From the NCBI GenBank assembly GCA_022393335.1, contig JAJEKB010001194.1, positions 30,855 to 94,854 of the forward strand: a stretch of 64,000 nt of DNA. The letters run 5' to 3'. Source of the DNA: Macrotrachela quadricornifera (taxonomy: Eukaryota > Rotifera > Eurotatoria > Philodinida > Philodinidae). Made by a program: the position numbers and the translations under genes. The notes under the pieces were generated by a model. It saw only the letters and a list, made by a program, of their open reading frames with translations, searched no databases and was not told the origin of the DNA. Below, one piece after another: positions 27,227 through 39,320 of this stretch; position 1 is the first letter of the stretch, and each line of letters begins with the position of its first letter.

Positions 27227-28849
27227 TAATGTATAGATTTTAAATAAAAATATTTTTTTGTTACAATACTCTCAACATTTATGCACAGTTGGAGAGACAA
27301 AAACACTAAAATTTTATTTCGTTTTTCTTCTTATTCCATATTGATTCATCCACAAAACATAAAAAAGAAAACGAAAAGAACGGAACTAGGTTACAATTTT
27401 TTGTATTCATCTTAACGAACTTCTTCTTTTATACGTTATCACTTACTGTCAATCAATAAAGTAATTCGAGATGAATCAACTTTTCTTTTTTTTATAACAA
27501 ATTCAAGTGATATGTTTTACTATCATTCATATTTAGTTCGTAACCTCTTCACTTCTTTTATTTAAATGAAAATGATCAAATAGTTATTTCACAAATCTTT
27601 TCATTATCTGTCTTTACAAAACTATCGTATCATACTTGCATTCATTCAATTTCATATTGATGTAATTTTTACTGAAAAACATTATCTTAATTATATATAT
27701 GCAAGAATATGCAGCACTATTTATAAAAGTCTACCAACAGGAATTACAAAATATAAATCAAATGCTAATATCAGTTTGATTTGTTTATACTTTCATCGAA
27801 TACTAGTATTTGATCCCCATCTGTCGTATATGAGAGTTATGTGAATATCATCTTTTCTGATTTATTTTTATCTTTAGTACTAAAATACTTTAAGAACTAT
27901 AACAATAAAGATATTGTATCAATTCTTTTTTAGGTAAATATTGATTTATACAATTGAGACAATTTTGAGATACACGTATTCGTTAATAAAAACATTTTAT
28001 ATGATTATTATAGAAAAGAATTTTATTACTGATTGGGAAAAAAACGTATTTTATTATTCATTAAATGATAGTTACTTTATTTTAATATGTATCTTTCTAT
28101 TGGTTGATAAAATCACCTGAGTTACCGTAGAAGAAAAACAAATAATAAACGATCGCATTTTTTGTACAGAAGAATTTCATAATATTTCGATTTGCTCAAA
28201 CTAGGAAAAAAAATAATCAAAGAGATCTTAGAATATTCAAATTTTTAAACTTCTAATATTAATTCTTTTAATTTTAGAAATTTAAAAATCTAATTAAAAA
28301 AGAAATGAACTAATTAGTAAATAATTTCTTTCGAATAATTATGCTATTCATTTGATAAGTTTTGAAAATATATATTAAAGAAAGATAAATTCGTTTTTCA
28401 AGTAAACAATATATGATCAATTTATTTAAATATATATATATATATAAACAAAACGAATAATTAATAACTTACATGTAAGTAAAACTATAAAGAATTTTTT
28501 TTTGTTATGAAAATATTTTATCTACCTTTAATATATGATCGTCTGTCATTTATGTATGTATTGAAAAACACATAAAGGTAAAATCTATTTCATAGATTAA
28601 ATCTTGTTATTCTTTCTGTATAAAGATATGAAATTAATCCAAAGTATATATAAATAGTATTATATTTACTGAAATACGAATAAAATATCGAAATATTTAC
28701 TAAAATTTTTGATTTCTACACTGCAAGAAAGTCTTTACTAAAAACATAGTAAAGAAAGAAAGAAAGATATTAAATTTTCATTAAAAAACATAATAAAAAA
28801 ATCATATCTAGATCTAAATAAAAATCATAATTGTTTTAGATAAAAATAG
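27227..28849. other. Intergenic, no gene seen
   Basis: About 1.6 kb of AT-rich sequence between the divergent small coiled-coil gene and the centrin-like gene. No coding pattern; several short AT dinucleotide runs (for example about 28430-28445). Confidence 0.55.
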
Positions 28850-29719
28850 ATGAGACGATCAAAGTCTAAAACATCATCAGCCGATTCAAAAGGTAGACGT
28901 GCATCATCTGGTCTACGTGTTGATTGGGTACCACCACATCCAGCACTTGGAGCTCAAGTAAATTAAAATAAGAAAATTTTTAAAGTACAAAAAAAAAGGT
29001 TTCTTTTGATCATAGTTATTAGCATCATTAGAAACCAATCCATTAGATGAACGAGATGTTGCTGGTACTCGTCTTTCACGTGCTGTTTATATGCATTATA
29101 CTGCTCAAGAAATTCGTGATCTTAAAGAAGTATTCGATTTTTTTGATTATAAACGTCGAGGGTTTGATTTAATTTAATTTTTATATAAATAATATTCGTT
29201 GTTTTTATTTTATATTTATATTAGAAATCTTAAACCAAAAGAAATTGTTTATGCAATGAGAACATTAGGTGTTAATATAACTGTTGAACAATGTGTTGCT
29301 TATATTGAAAAAGAAAGTCGAGATACTTTGTAAGATATATATATATATATATATGTATGTATCTTTTTTTTGTTTTGTTTATAGAACACTTGATTTTGGT
29401 GAATTTCTTTTATTACTTGCCAATTATCAAAATGAAGAACAAGATGATTATGATGAATTAAATTTAGCTTTTCAATTATTTGATATTGGTAAAAAATTTT
29501 TTATTATTTAAATTTTGAATATTTTTTGATTGTTATAAAGAGGGTCGTGAATATATTGAATTAAATACTCTTCGACAAATTAGTCAACAAACAGGTTTGA
29601 ATTTAAGTGAACTTGAATTACAATCAATGTTTCAAGCAGCTGACCGTAATGGTGATGAACGTATTGATCGTCATGAATTTGTTCGAATAATGAGACAAAC
29701 AAATTTATTTTCAAGATAA
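28850..29719 (+). CDS. Centrin/calmodulin-like EF-hand protein
   Basis: Five exons (28850-28957, 29016-29161, 29225-29329, 29385-29488, 29541-29719) encode 213 residues. Centrins are four-EF-hand proteins of centrioles and basal bodies. A basic Ser-rich N terminus of about 65 residues precedes the EF-hand part, which begins with YTAQEIRDLKEVFDFFD. Only the fourth loop is canonical (DRNGDERIDRHE, with D1, N3, D5, D9, E12). Loop 1 (DYKRRGNLKPKE) keeps positions 1 and 12 but lacks acidic ligands at 3 and 5; loops 2 and 3 are also degenerate. It is therefore a divergent centrin-type protein expected to bind one calcium ion well. The longer N terminus and loss of ligands argue against it being the core ciliary centrin. 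Confidence 0.85.
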
Positions 29720-30470
29720 TAATTATTATATTTTATTGATATATGTCAAGAGAGAAGGAATTCGGATTTTTTCTTTAAAATTAATATACAAATAATTTAA
29801 TTATTATTATTAATAATGAAATACATGAGGAATCATTTGATAATAATATACACTTAATTTTATTAATATAAAATTATTTATCGAAAAAAAAAATATATCA
29901 TAAAATCTCAGCAATAAAAAAATGCTAGATCTTATCCATAAATTAATGAAGAAATAATACAAGTTATTAGTATGATAGATTTGTTTATAGATCAATATGA
30001 TAGATTTGTAGATAAAAAAATTGTTTTACTATTGATTCTATAAGTCAATATTTAATCATAAAATCTTTTATATTGAATGAAAAACTAAATAATAATTAAT
30101 ATTTATTGTCTTATGATTGCTTTTCACAATCAATTTCATAATGATAAACTTAAGAAAAATCTTAATTTTATTGAAAATGGTCTGTCAATTTTCTCGTAAT
30201 TAGTCAAACCAAAAATATATTTCATATGACATCTGATTAGTATGCATATCTCGATAGGAAAACTATTTTAAATCATATACATTCTCAGATTTCTCCTTCA
30301 TAGCATCATGCCTAAATAATTACACGATATGCACTAGGAGTTTTGAATGCATGTAATGATAATTCAATATGTAACAGTTCATTTGATATTGAAATTAAAT
30401 AAAAATAATATGTTTTTTGTTTTTTTTGTTTTAAATATCATTAAACGAAAAAGAAAAAAAAAATATTTGT
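29720..30470. other. Intergenic, no gene seen
   Basis: Spacer between two converging genes. It contains 3' flanking sequence with poly-A/T tracts and no coding features. Confidence 0.55.
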
Positions 30471-32244
30471 CTACAAATCAGTAAATTTCGTATTTATTGA
30501 TGTATTAACATCATCACGAAAAAGTACACGTTGTTTGCCTAATGATTCAATTGAACTCTTTTTTCCATTATCATTTATATGACGAGGTGTTATTGATGGT
30601 GTTAATGATATAGGCGTTTCAGTCGCTGCAGTATTTAATATCACAGTTGATGGCGGGAGAATTTCAACATAAGAATTTTTCATTTCAATATTTATATTAT
30701 CAAGATTAAATCGATGATTAGTATTATTTTTATTAGTATTATTATTATATGGTTTAGTAATTAATTGTGTTGCAGTTGATGGTAATGGATCATGTCTAGA
30801 ACGATTTATTGATGGACATAAAAGTTGTGTAAATGCATCTCGAAATGCTCTTGACATACGACAATAAATAAAAAAATTAATTGGATATGATAATAAAACA
30901 CCAAAATTAAGTAATTGAACAGATATTTGTAAAAAATCTCTTAAAAGATTTGATTTTAATAAGTTTAATAAACCAGATATAATTAAATGAAGCGCCATTG
31001 GAATTTCAACAATTAAAAATATCGTTACTACAATAACCTACATAAATATATATCAAAAAATAAATAAATAAATATAAAAAAAAAACAAAAATTTTTTTTT
31101 TTCTTTTTCTTAACATACAAGCATTAATGTAACACTTGTTTGTTCTTGTGCACGACTTTCATGAATACGTTTTTTAATAAGTTTATCTCGATTTTGTTTA
31201 GCTTCTTTCATACGTGCAACTAAAATAGCATTGAATATAACAAGTATTGTACATGGACCAACATTAATTAATAAAGCACGTAAAACAGAATAAATAGAAT
31301 ATAATTTACTATATCGTGGATCTTCTGAATAATCACGAACAATACATGCAGTAATATATTTTTCAGGATCTTTTAATGAACGAATTGATTTTGGATGAAA
31401 TGTACCTTCAAGAAACATTGGTATGGCAACAATAAGTGCTAAAATATTCACACATGCTATTGCTTTTATTGCCATTGGTACTGTACACCATTGTTTAGCT
31501 TTTTCTGAATGACATACATATATATATCGTTGAACAGCTAAGACAACAGTTACCTAGAATAGATAATTAAAAAAAAATATATATGTTAAATAATAAAATA
31601 AAATTTTATTATTATTATTATTTTTTTTTTTTTTGAAAGAGATTTTTTATCCTAATAGGATTTAATTATCTTAAATAAATAATGAAGATTGGTTTTTTTT
31701 TTAAAGGATTTATTTTAAGAATATAGATTCAGGTGATTACTTTTCCGGACCTTGATATTTTAAGAAATTTAGTAATTTTCTTGTCTAGTTAATAGCTTAC
31801 TAATTATTAAAATAAAATTACGCACGAATACATTTAACTTACCCAAATAGAACATGTATGAAACATAAACGGAAGGACTTCATAATTAATTCGATGAAAC
31901 CATCCATAATTATGAGGCATATAATCGTCACATTTTTTAAATGTGAATATATATATATATGATGGAAATGGAAATAAACCTGTTAGTGTATCATAAATTG
32001 CAATAGCAAGAAGAAGAATATTTGTTGGTGAACGAAGTTGTTTTTGAAGTAAAACAATACCAATTAAAGAATTTAATACGGTTGAAATAATAATTATTAA
32101 TGGTGCACATACACCTTGTAAAATAACATAATATGGTTTTGGACAATAACCAGAATAAGCAGGATATAAAGGTAAATTATTTGATGGTGAATTTATATCA
32201 TCTATTTCAATTATTGATGATGTCTGATTTGATGAAACAATCAT
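30471..32244 (-). CDS. Class A GPCR of the sex peptide / myoinhibitory peptide receptor type
   Basis: Three exons (31843-32244, 31119-31553, 30471-31037) give 467 residues with seven hydrophobic segments. Similarity to the insect sex peptide receptor (SPR, whose ancestral ligands are myoinhibitory peptides) is seen in LRSPTNILLLAIAIYD (TM2), EVLPFMFHTCSIWVTVVLAV (TM3), the altered DRY motif QRYIYVCH followed by WCTVP, LINVGPCTILVIFNAILV (TM5), LMLVIVVTIFLIVEIPMAL (TM6) and SYPINFFIYCRMSRAFRDAF (TM7 and helix 8). Two N-glycosylation-type sites sit near the N terminus. The cytoplasmic tail is long and Asn/Thr/Ser-rich. Coupling and ligand are inferred from the family only; SPR couples to Gi/o in insects. 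No W-spaced MIP precursor was seen in the window. Confidence 0.85.
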
Positions 32245-35200
32245 TGTGTCAAAGTCAAATGGAAAAAGAAAACCAATTGTATTATTATTTTTGTCGACGT
32301 CAAACCATCGTCTAGAATAATTGAAGCTTGTTAGAAAACAAAAATAAATGCAATTAATCTAATAGAAAAAAAAATTTCATTTATCCATTTAAGTTGTATT
32401 TTTTTTTAAAGTGTCTATGTTATGAATATCTCAAGTCTCTTTTACTCTTGTTAACTTGTCGATTGTTTGCCAAATCGACAAACAATCATAGCTTGATCAA
32501 GTGTTATAGAAAAAAAAAATAGTCATTACTAATATTATTCACGGACGGAAGCAAACAAATAGCATCCAATACACATGAATTCCTATCATAAAGCGAACAC
32601 GAACATTGGAAATGATAGAGATTGGCAAGAGAAAATGTTCACGATAGTGTTCGGTAACATTCGACCCTTGAGGCGCTGCCTTTAACAGGAAAAGAGAGAA
32701 AAAGAATAACGAAGAGAGCGTCATCAATTACGTCCTGTTGTAATATGGTTGATGTAGAGGAAAAAGATGGTTCAAATCATAAATCATTTTTAGACGATAA
32801 CACCTCTGCCATATTCATTAATTTTTTTTTTCTTTACATTTTTATCTTATACATACGCATACACCTTGATCTTATTCCCAAAAGTTGTTGCAGCACTATA
32901 TAACGATTTTGTTTTATTTTATATAACTATTCTTATATATAATAAAGAGTTGATAGGTGTAACAAATTGTCGAGTGATGAGTGAAAATGTCAGACAATAT
33001 GCCCTAGTAATCTATAAAATAATTCACTGATATTATAGCATGCACAACAAATTAGTAGAATATGTAAAGTGCGACGAAAAGAATATCTATATAAAATAGA
33101 TGTCAAACATGATCAGGTTGATGTAGCAAGAAAATGGAAAAAATCAGAAATTAGATGAAGAAAAAAATTGCTTTTTCTTCATCAGTTTACTCGTTTCTTT
33201 CATTGTTCAACTCGGAAAACATCATTGTTATGTATATATTTATATACTATTGACTTAGTCATCCAAGGATGCGTTAAGTTGCTGATGAGTGATAAAAATC
33301 ATTGATGTGTTTTTTTTGTTTATTTATATTGTTTAAATAAAACTAATAAAGAAAAAAATATATATATATATTGCAAGTCAAGATCACTTATTCTGTAATA
33401 TTAAATTTTTATGCTTTATTTTTAGAAATATGCAGATATGCGTTCATAACTACTTAAAAAATGATTTATTTAATAAAGAAAAATTAGAAGAAAAAAAAAA
33501 AGTAATGGATTCATTTATTTTTCTCTTTACTTAAATAAGGTATTACTTTTTAATAAAATAACTCATTTTCAGTTATTTTATTTACTTTATTTACACTAAA
33601 ATATTCTTTATTTTCATAATTCACACATATTGTCAACATTTAATATTATTCTATCCGGTTTTTGTTTTGTTCTCTATTAATTACGTATATATACTCTTCA
33701 AAAAATGATTTAGAAATTCAATATTAAAAAATAAAAGAAGTAATATTTCTTTATGCTATATTTCACACATTATAGTATTACCTTTGTACTAATGTCTTAT
33801 ACCATTTGTATGAATATTATTATGTCAACACTGTTAATGTTCTAGACTATTTGGATCTATGATTAAGTTTAAAATATATTAACAATATTTGTCACTTGAA
33901 TCAATATAGAAGATTGTAAGAAAGAAAAAGAAATTGTGAAAGAAACATTGATTGTCATAAATTGTGTGTAGATGTGTATGAGACAAGATGATTTCTTTTT
34001 TTTAAAGAAAAAATAGTGAGAAAACACAATTGTTAGTCAAAAACATATAAGTATCTTCCTAAAAGAATAGAAATGGTTAATTAGTTGCATAAAGAAACCA
34101 CTAACTACCCACTCATTGAATAATATTAACGACATTGATAACAGATTTTTGATAATATACACTCTTTTAGTTCTTTTCTCCACTGATTGTATATATATAT
34201 ATATATATAGTATAACCAGTTTTCTATCATACAACCAATTTGACATAGTAAAATAAAAACAAGGAAAATACAGAGAGGAAACTATTATTGAACAAACAAC
34301 AAAACAGAATGAGCTTATTTATCATGCATGAACTAGTACAATAGAACTGTTGTGTTTATGTGTGTTTTATTTCTCGTGCTGGTTTTTTTCACATTTTCTA
34401 ACAAAGCCGTACTTGCTCATAGGAGTGCAATTTAATCGCATTTTATATTATTATAACAGTCGTCGTAGAATTAGCTGCCGACGAAACTGAGCGAAGAAAA
34501 GAAGGTGAAAAAAATAATTGAAAAACATGTTTTTCATATTAAATTCACCATACTTCTCATTCTAGATAACATAATATATAAAATAATATACTCCAACTTC
34601 TTTTATTCATGTATATAAACTATTATCAAATAAAGTCATATCGATCAACACAATGTCTTATTATTCATGTTTGTCTATATTGATACGAACAATCAAGCAA
34701 CAGATTGATGTTTTAAGCTCTAAACTTAGCTAGTGATGATAGATAACGATAGACAAAAAACGATATAGTTGAGATACAGGAAAAAAACATGACATAGAGA
34801 CATCGACGTCATGATAAAAGACATGGACAAGTTGTCAACTAAGACAGCTAACAATAATAGTTGAAAGAAACAAAATGATATCTTTGTGTGTGTGTGTGTG
34901 TGTGTATGTGTGTGTATATTTATTCTAGATGAATATACTTAAGTCTGCTATGTGGCTACCGTTCTTGTAATACTCTTTTGGTTTATATTTGCGGGTAATT
35001 AACGTGCCAACATGTCTGACATAAGTATATAAACATTGAAAAAAGAGAAGAAAAAAAAACTAAATAGTTTAGGAATTTTCGTATTCTATAAGTAGAATTA
35101 TCTCAAAGTTAAAAAATTTTCCTTTACGCATCAAAACTCGTTTTGTTTAGTTTTGAATGTATTATAGAACATATCAACAAACATTTCTCAAGAGAGAATA

Positions 35201-38200
35201 GAAGATTATGAAAAGAAACATAACATGGCGGTTGATCATTTGGGATTTTTTTTTAACAATAGTTCAGATCGACACATACATATACATTAAAAGAAACGTA
35301 TGTTTCTAATTCCCATTTGTAATACTTAAAATAATAAGAGAAAAAAAAAATACTCACATAAAATCATTGTCTTTAATCATCGGTAGATACAATGTTTCTT
35401 TCTTCTCCATATTACCGTTAAAAGATGCAAGCATTCTTGTAATCGATAATATGTCTTCGGAAAGATTAGGAATCGTAATACACGAGGAACAAGAGAGGAA
35501 TTATATATTGTTGTTTTGCTATTCATAATCTACATGCATTAGGAGAATAATCTATGTTGTTAGGCAACAATCAGGTCTATTCTATTGACAAAATAGACTT
35601 TTAAAGGCATTAAAAAAGTATATATTTTTGAAATGAAAAGAAAATTGAATTTTTGAGAGTTTTTAATACATTTTCTACCTGTTTTTGACATTTGTTTACA
35701 AATGCTTAAAATTCATACTGTCAAATGAATGCATACAAAAGCAGAAATTTATTTTTATATTTCTATAAAAATAGAAAATAATATGCAGTCATGTCATTTT
35801 TTCAAAAAGTAATTTAAGATAAAGAGGTGTCTAATGAAGTTAAAACGTGTTTTTTTCCTTTGACTTTTTTTTACAATTGCTACATTATTGTTTGAAAAAA
35901 AAAGTGTTAATGAAAAATTTCTCCTTGACAATTACTAATTTGTATTTTATTATTTATTAAAGAGTATGTAATAGTATACAAAATAGTATTTCTAGAGAAT
36001 AGGCTAAATTGACTTCCTTCTTTTTCTGTTTTGGTACTCATTATGTATCTATTCTCATCTGATATCGATTTAGAGTCTTTTACATTACTACGAAATCCAA
36101 GGTTGATGAATATGGAAATTAGTCAGACCTTGTCATGGCTACTTACATTGTGACAACAAGTAAAGAACAAGTCAGATAGTCATGTGTATGCTTATATCAT
36201 ATTTACTGTCTAACTAATATTATGGTTCGATAGTAGGTCAAATAAATGAAGAAGCGACAAAAAATCTTTATGTATCTCGTTCTTATTTTTCATCTTACAC
36301 CATGATCTCATCTAATAAATGATCTACACTTTGTTCTCGCTTTTCTATCGTAGTTGTATATATATATATATATGTAGATATATTCATCTTCTGTTATTAG
36401 AAGAACGATAGTAGTAAGACATGCAAAGCTTAATCATCATCCGGTATCCTCTTTTTTTCTATCATGTCAAACGTTTAATATAATAATACCCAGAGCGATT
36501 TACGCGCTCGTCCTAGTGTGCGCGTGTGTGTGACAAACTTCCAATCCAAACAAAAAGAATTACGACAACCTGGAAACATACAAGATTTTTTTGACAATAT
36601 TATAGATTATATTAGGTCTTTTTTTCTCATCATTCTCTGTCTACTATATTTTTGTTGTTATTTCATTACTACCAGCATGATCCATCATATCAATCTTTAG
36701 ATTTTTTTCTTTTTCTATTAATCCTTTCTAAATTAGTATTCCAAAAACTCATCCATGCTCTTTATATATATTCGGTTGCTATTTCTTATTCTATTTTTCA
36801 ATAAACAAAATATCAAAAAAAAAATAAGAAACTGAAGAAGACAAAGAACTTAGGATATCATCTATCACATTTTTTCTTCTTTTCTTGTGTTTTGAAATAT
36901 TTAAAGGATGAGCAATAGGATATAAAAGATCTGTTGAATGAGATGATAATGGTAGATGAACAAGTCGCACACATGTTTACTTTTCTTGATTACTTTATTA
37001 CATACCCTTCATATGCAATCTGTACGATTATCAAACTTCATCGTTGAAGTTGGAGTTCAACATAGAAGTCAACTGTTTGATTCGATAAATTTATTCTCAA
37101 TTCATTCAAAATTAGATAAGGAAGATTAATAATAATAAAAAATGTCCATAAATAGAACATAAATAGCCATCATGAAATCACAAAATAAGATTGATATAGA
37201 ATCATATATTATCGAGAAAAACAAAAAATCTACTAGGGATTCTTTCACATTTTCTTCTTGTTTGCATGCAAAAAATATGACTGACACATTGATTTTCTAC
37301 TCAATTTCCTATTCAGTTTTGTTTTTATATATAACCAATACGATAACAAAACTCTATTCGAGTTTTCTGGATCTATATTATCTGTCATAAATGATTTGCA
37401 CTTTCGTCTATCAATATTTTTTTTTCTTCTTGTATTTTCTACGTAATATTTTATCTGGCAAACATCATCATTAGAATTAGTTATGTAGAAAGACACTTTC
37501 ATCATTTGAAGTATAATGTCTAACTAAATCGAATAAAACTTGACATATCATTAAGTAAAAAAACATGTTGAAGTGAGTTCTATTTGTTAATGTTTTATAG
37601 ATCAGTTACTTTGAATAATAATTATATAAGACAATCCAATTATTTTTTGTCTTGAATCATTTATAAAAGAAAAAAAAAAGAAATTATTAATTGACAGTGA
37701 TTAATTCAACTATATTAAATGTGGTTTAACTCAATGTAAATTAGCATTTGATTAAAAAGAAAAACAAGGATATTTTCGATTTTTTTATTTCGATACAATC
37801 ATGATACTAAAATAATATGACAAGAATTTATTTAACGAATAAATCATTATGTTAGAAAATTTAAATCATCTACTTACCTTAAGATGGATAATCTTATAAT
37901 AATATTTGAGATCCGTATGGATTAAATTTGTAATACGTTTGTCAGGATATTCTAAACGAGTTTAATCTATTTCAAATATATTGGCAAGGTCACCATGCTC
38001 TTACTTTGATAAATAAACGTCGAAGATGCTGTTGAGAACTATAAACTCTAATTATATTACATAAATTGATTCTTTTTTTCTATATCAAGAAAAATTTATG
38101 GGCAATTACTTGAATTTTTGATTTTTTTTTAAAAATAATTAGTTAATCTCTTAACTGTTAAGATTTTTTAAACTAAATAATGAACTTATCCTTCAATAAC

Positions 38201-39320
38201 TTTTGATACGAAACATCAGAATGGTAGAGAGCGTAGCATTCAATGCAAAGTGTTAGATTCGATACAACATATCAAAAACGCAGAGTTAAAACGTTATAAT
38301 GTTCATATTTTTCTATCAAAATTGCTTTGACGAATATACTCATCAATAACAGTTAAAGTTTATACTTGTCAACAGTAGTTTTGGAAATTTATTCATAGAA
38401 ATAACAACTCAATGAATTTATCTAGCATTGAAAAACAAATTATTTTATTGAATTTAATCAATAATAAACTTGTACAAAGAAGATTTTTTGCGATATTCTA
38501 TACTGTATATCATATGTACACACAAAAATTTGTATAAATAAGAATCTCTATAACTGTGATAACATTGCTGTAATTATATACGATAAGATTTTATTAATAT
38601 TCAAATATTATTGATAAAAATCTAAGAAATCAAATAGAACATAAATTCTAACCTGATAGTATATATCTTGATACGATTTAAAAACTTCAAAATAAAATCT
38701 CCCAATATATTGTTTTTAATATTACACTGTTTACATTAAAAATCAATACAAAACAATTTCATCTTCATTTGAATTGATATTTTTCATATTTCTTTCAGTA
38801 ATATGTTGCATATGTCAGTTAACACTAATAACTGTCAGTCTATCGACTATGTTGCCAGTTTTTCTTATTCTGTTATTTTTACAATATTATTCTCATCAAC
38901 ATCAATACTAGTTTTTGACAAGTGTAACACATGTTACTAATACAATAAAAGAAAAACTTCGATATTATCTATGTCATTACTGTTATATATTTTTATCTTG
39001 ATATAGAAAAACTAAAGAATAAATAATTCACAAATATTATGATATAATTAGTAATGATGAAAAACAAAAATCTCTCTCTCTCTCTATATATATATATATC
39101 TTTTTTTTGTTTTGTTTAATCCTCAAAAGTATTGTGATATCTTTGTCGTCATATGTTGTATTTTCAAGGACAATTGCTAATATTATCATCAGTATGTTTA
39201 TACATTGTCAATCTTAATGAATGACAGAGAAAAAAAACGCAAAAAGAAAAAAGAGAAAAAAAAATCATTATAAACTACAATATCTAATATAATAACAAAG
39301 AAAAGATTGAAATATAGTTT
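32245..39320. other. Gene-poor 7-kb region, no gene seen
   Basis: The longest stretch without recognisable genes. All frames are interrupted, and open stretches (for example at 32539, 36518 and 37172) are short with no motifs. It contains a TG microsatellite at about 34884-34915 and several AT runs. Its left end is the 5' flank of the SPR-type receptor and its right end the 3' flank of laminin gamma. It may hold receptor enhancers, noncoding RNA or old degraded elements, none of which I can show. Confidence 0.5.
34884..34915. repeat. (TG)n microsatellite
   Basis: TG repeated about 15 times with one or two TA interruptions, inside the gene-poor region. Confidence 0.85.

Noticed and set aside
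32539..32727. Minus-strand 62-codon frame with a signal-peptide-like start
   Set aside because: Hydrophobic start followed by nothing resembling a mature peptide, no dibasic sites; likely chance upstream of the GPCR.
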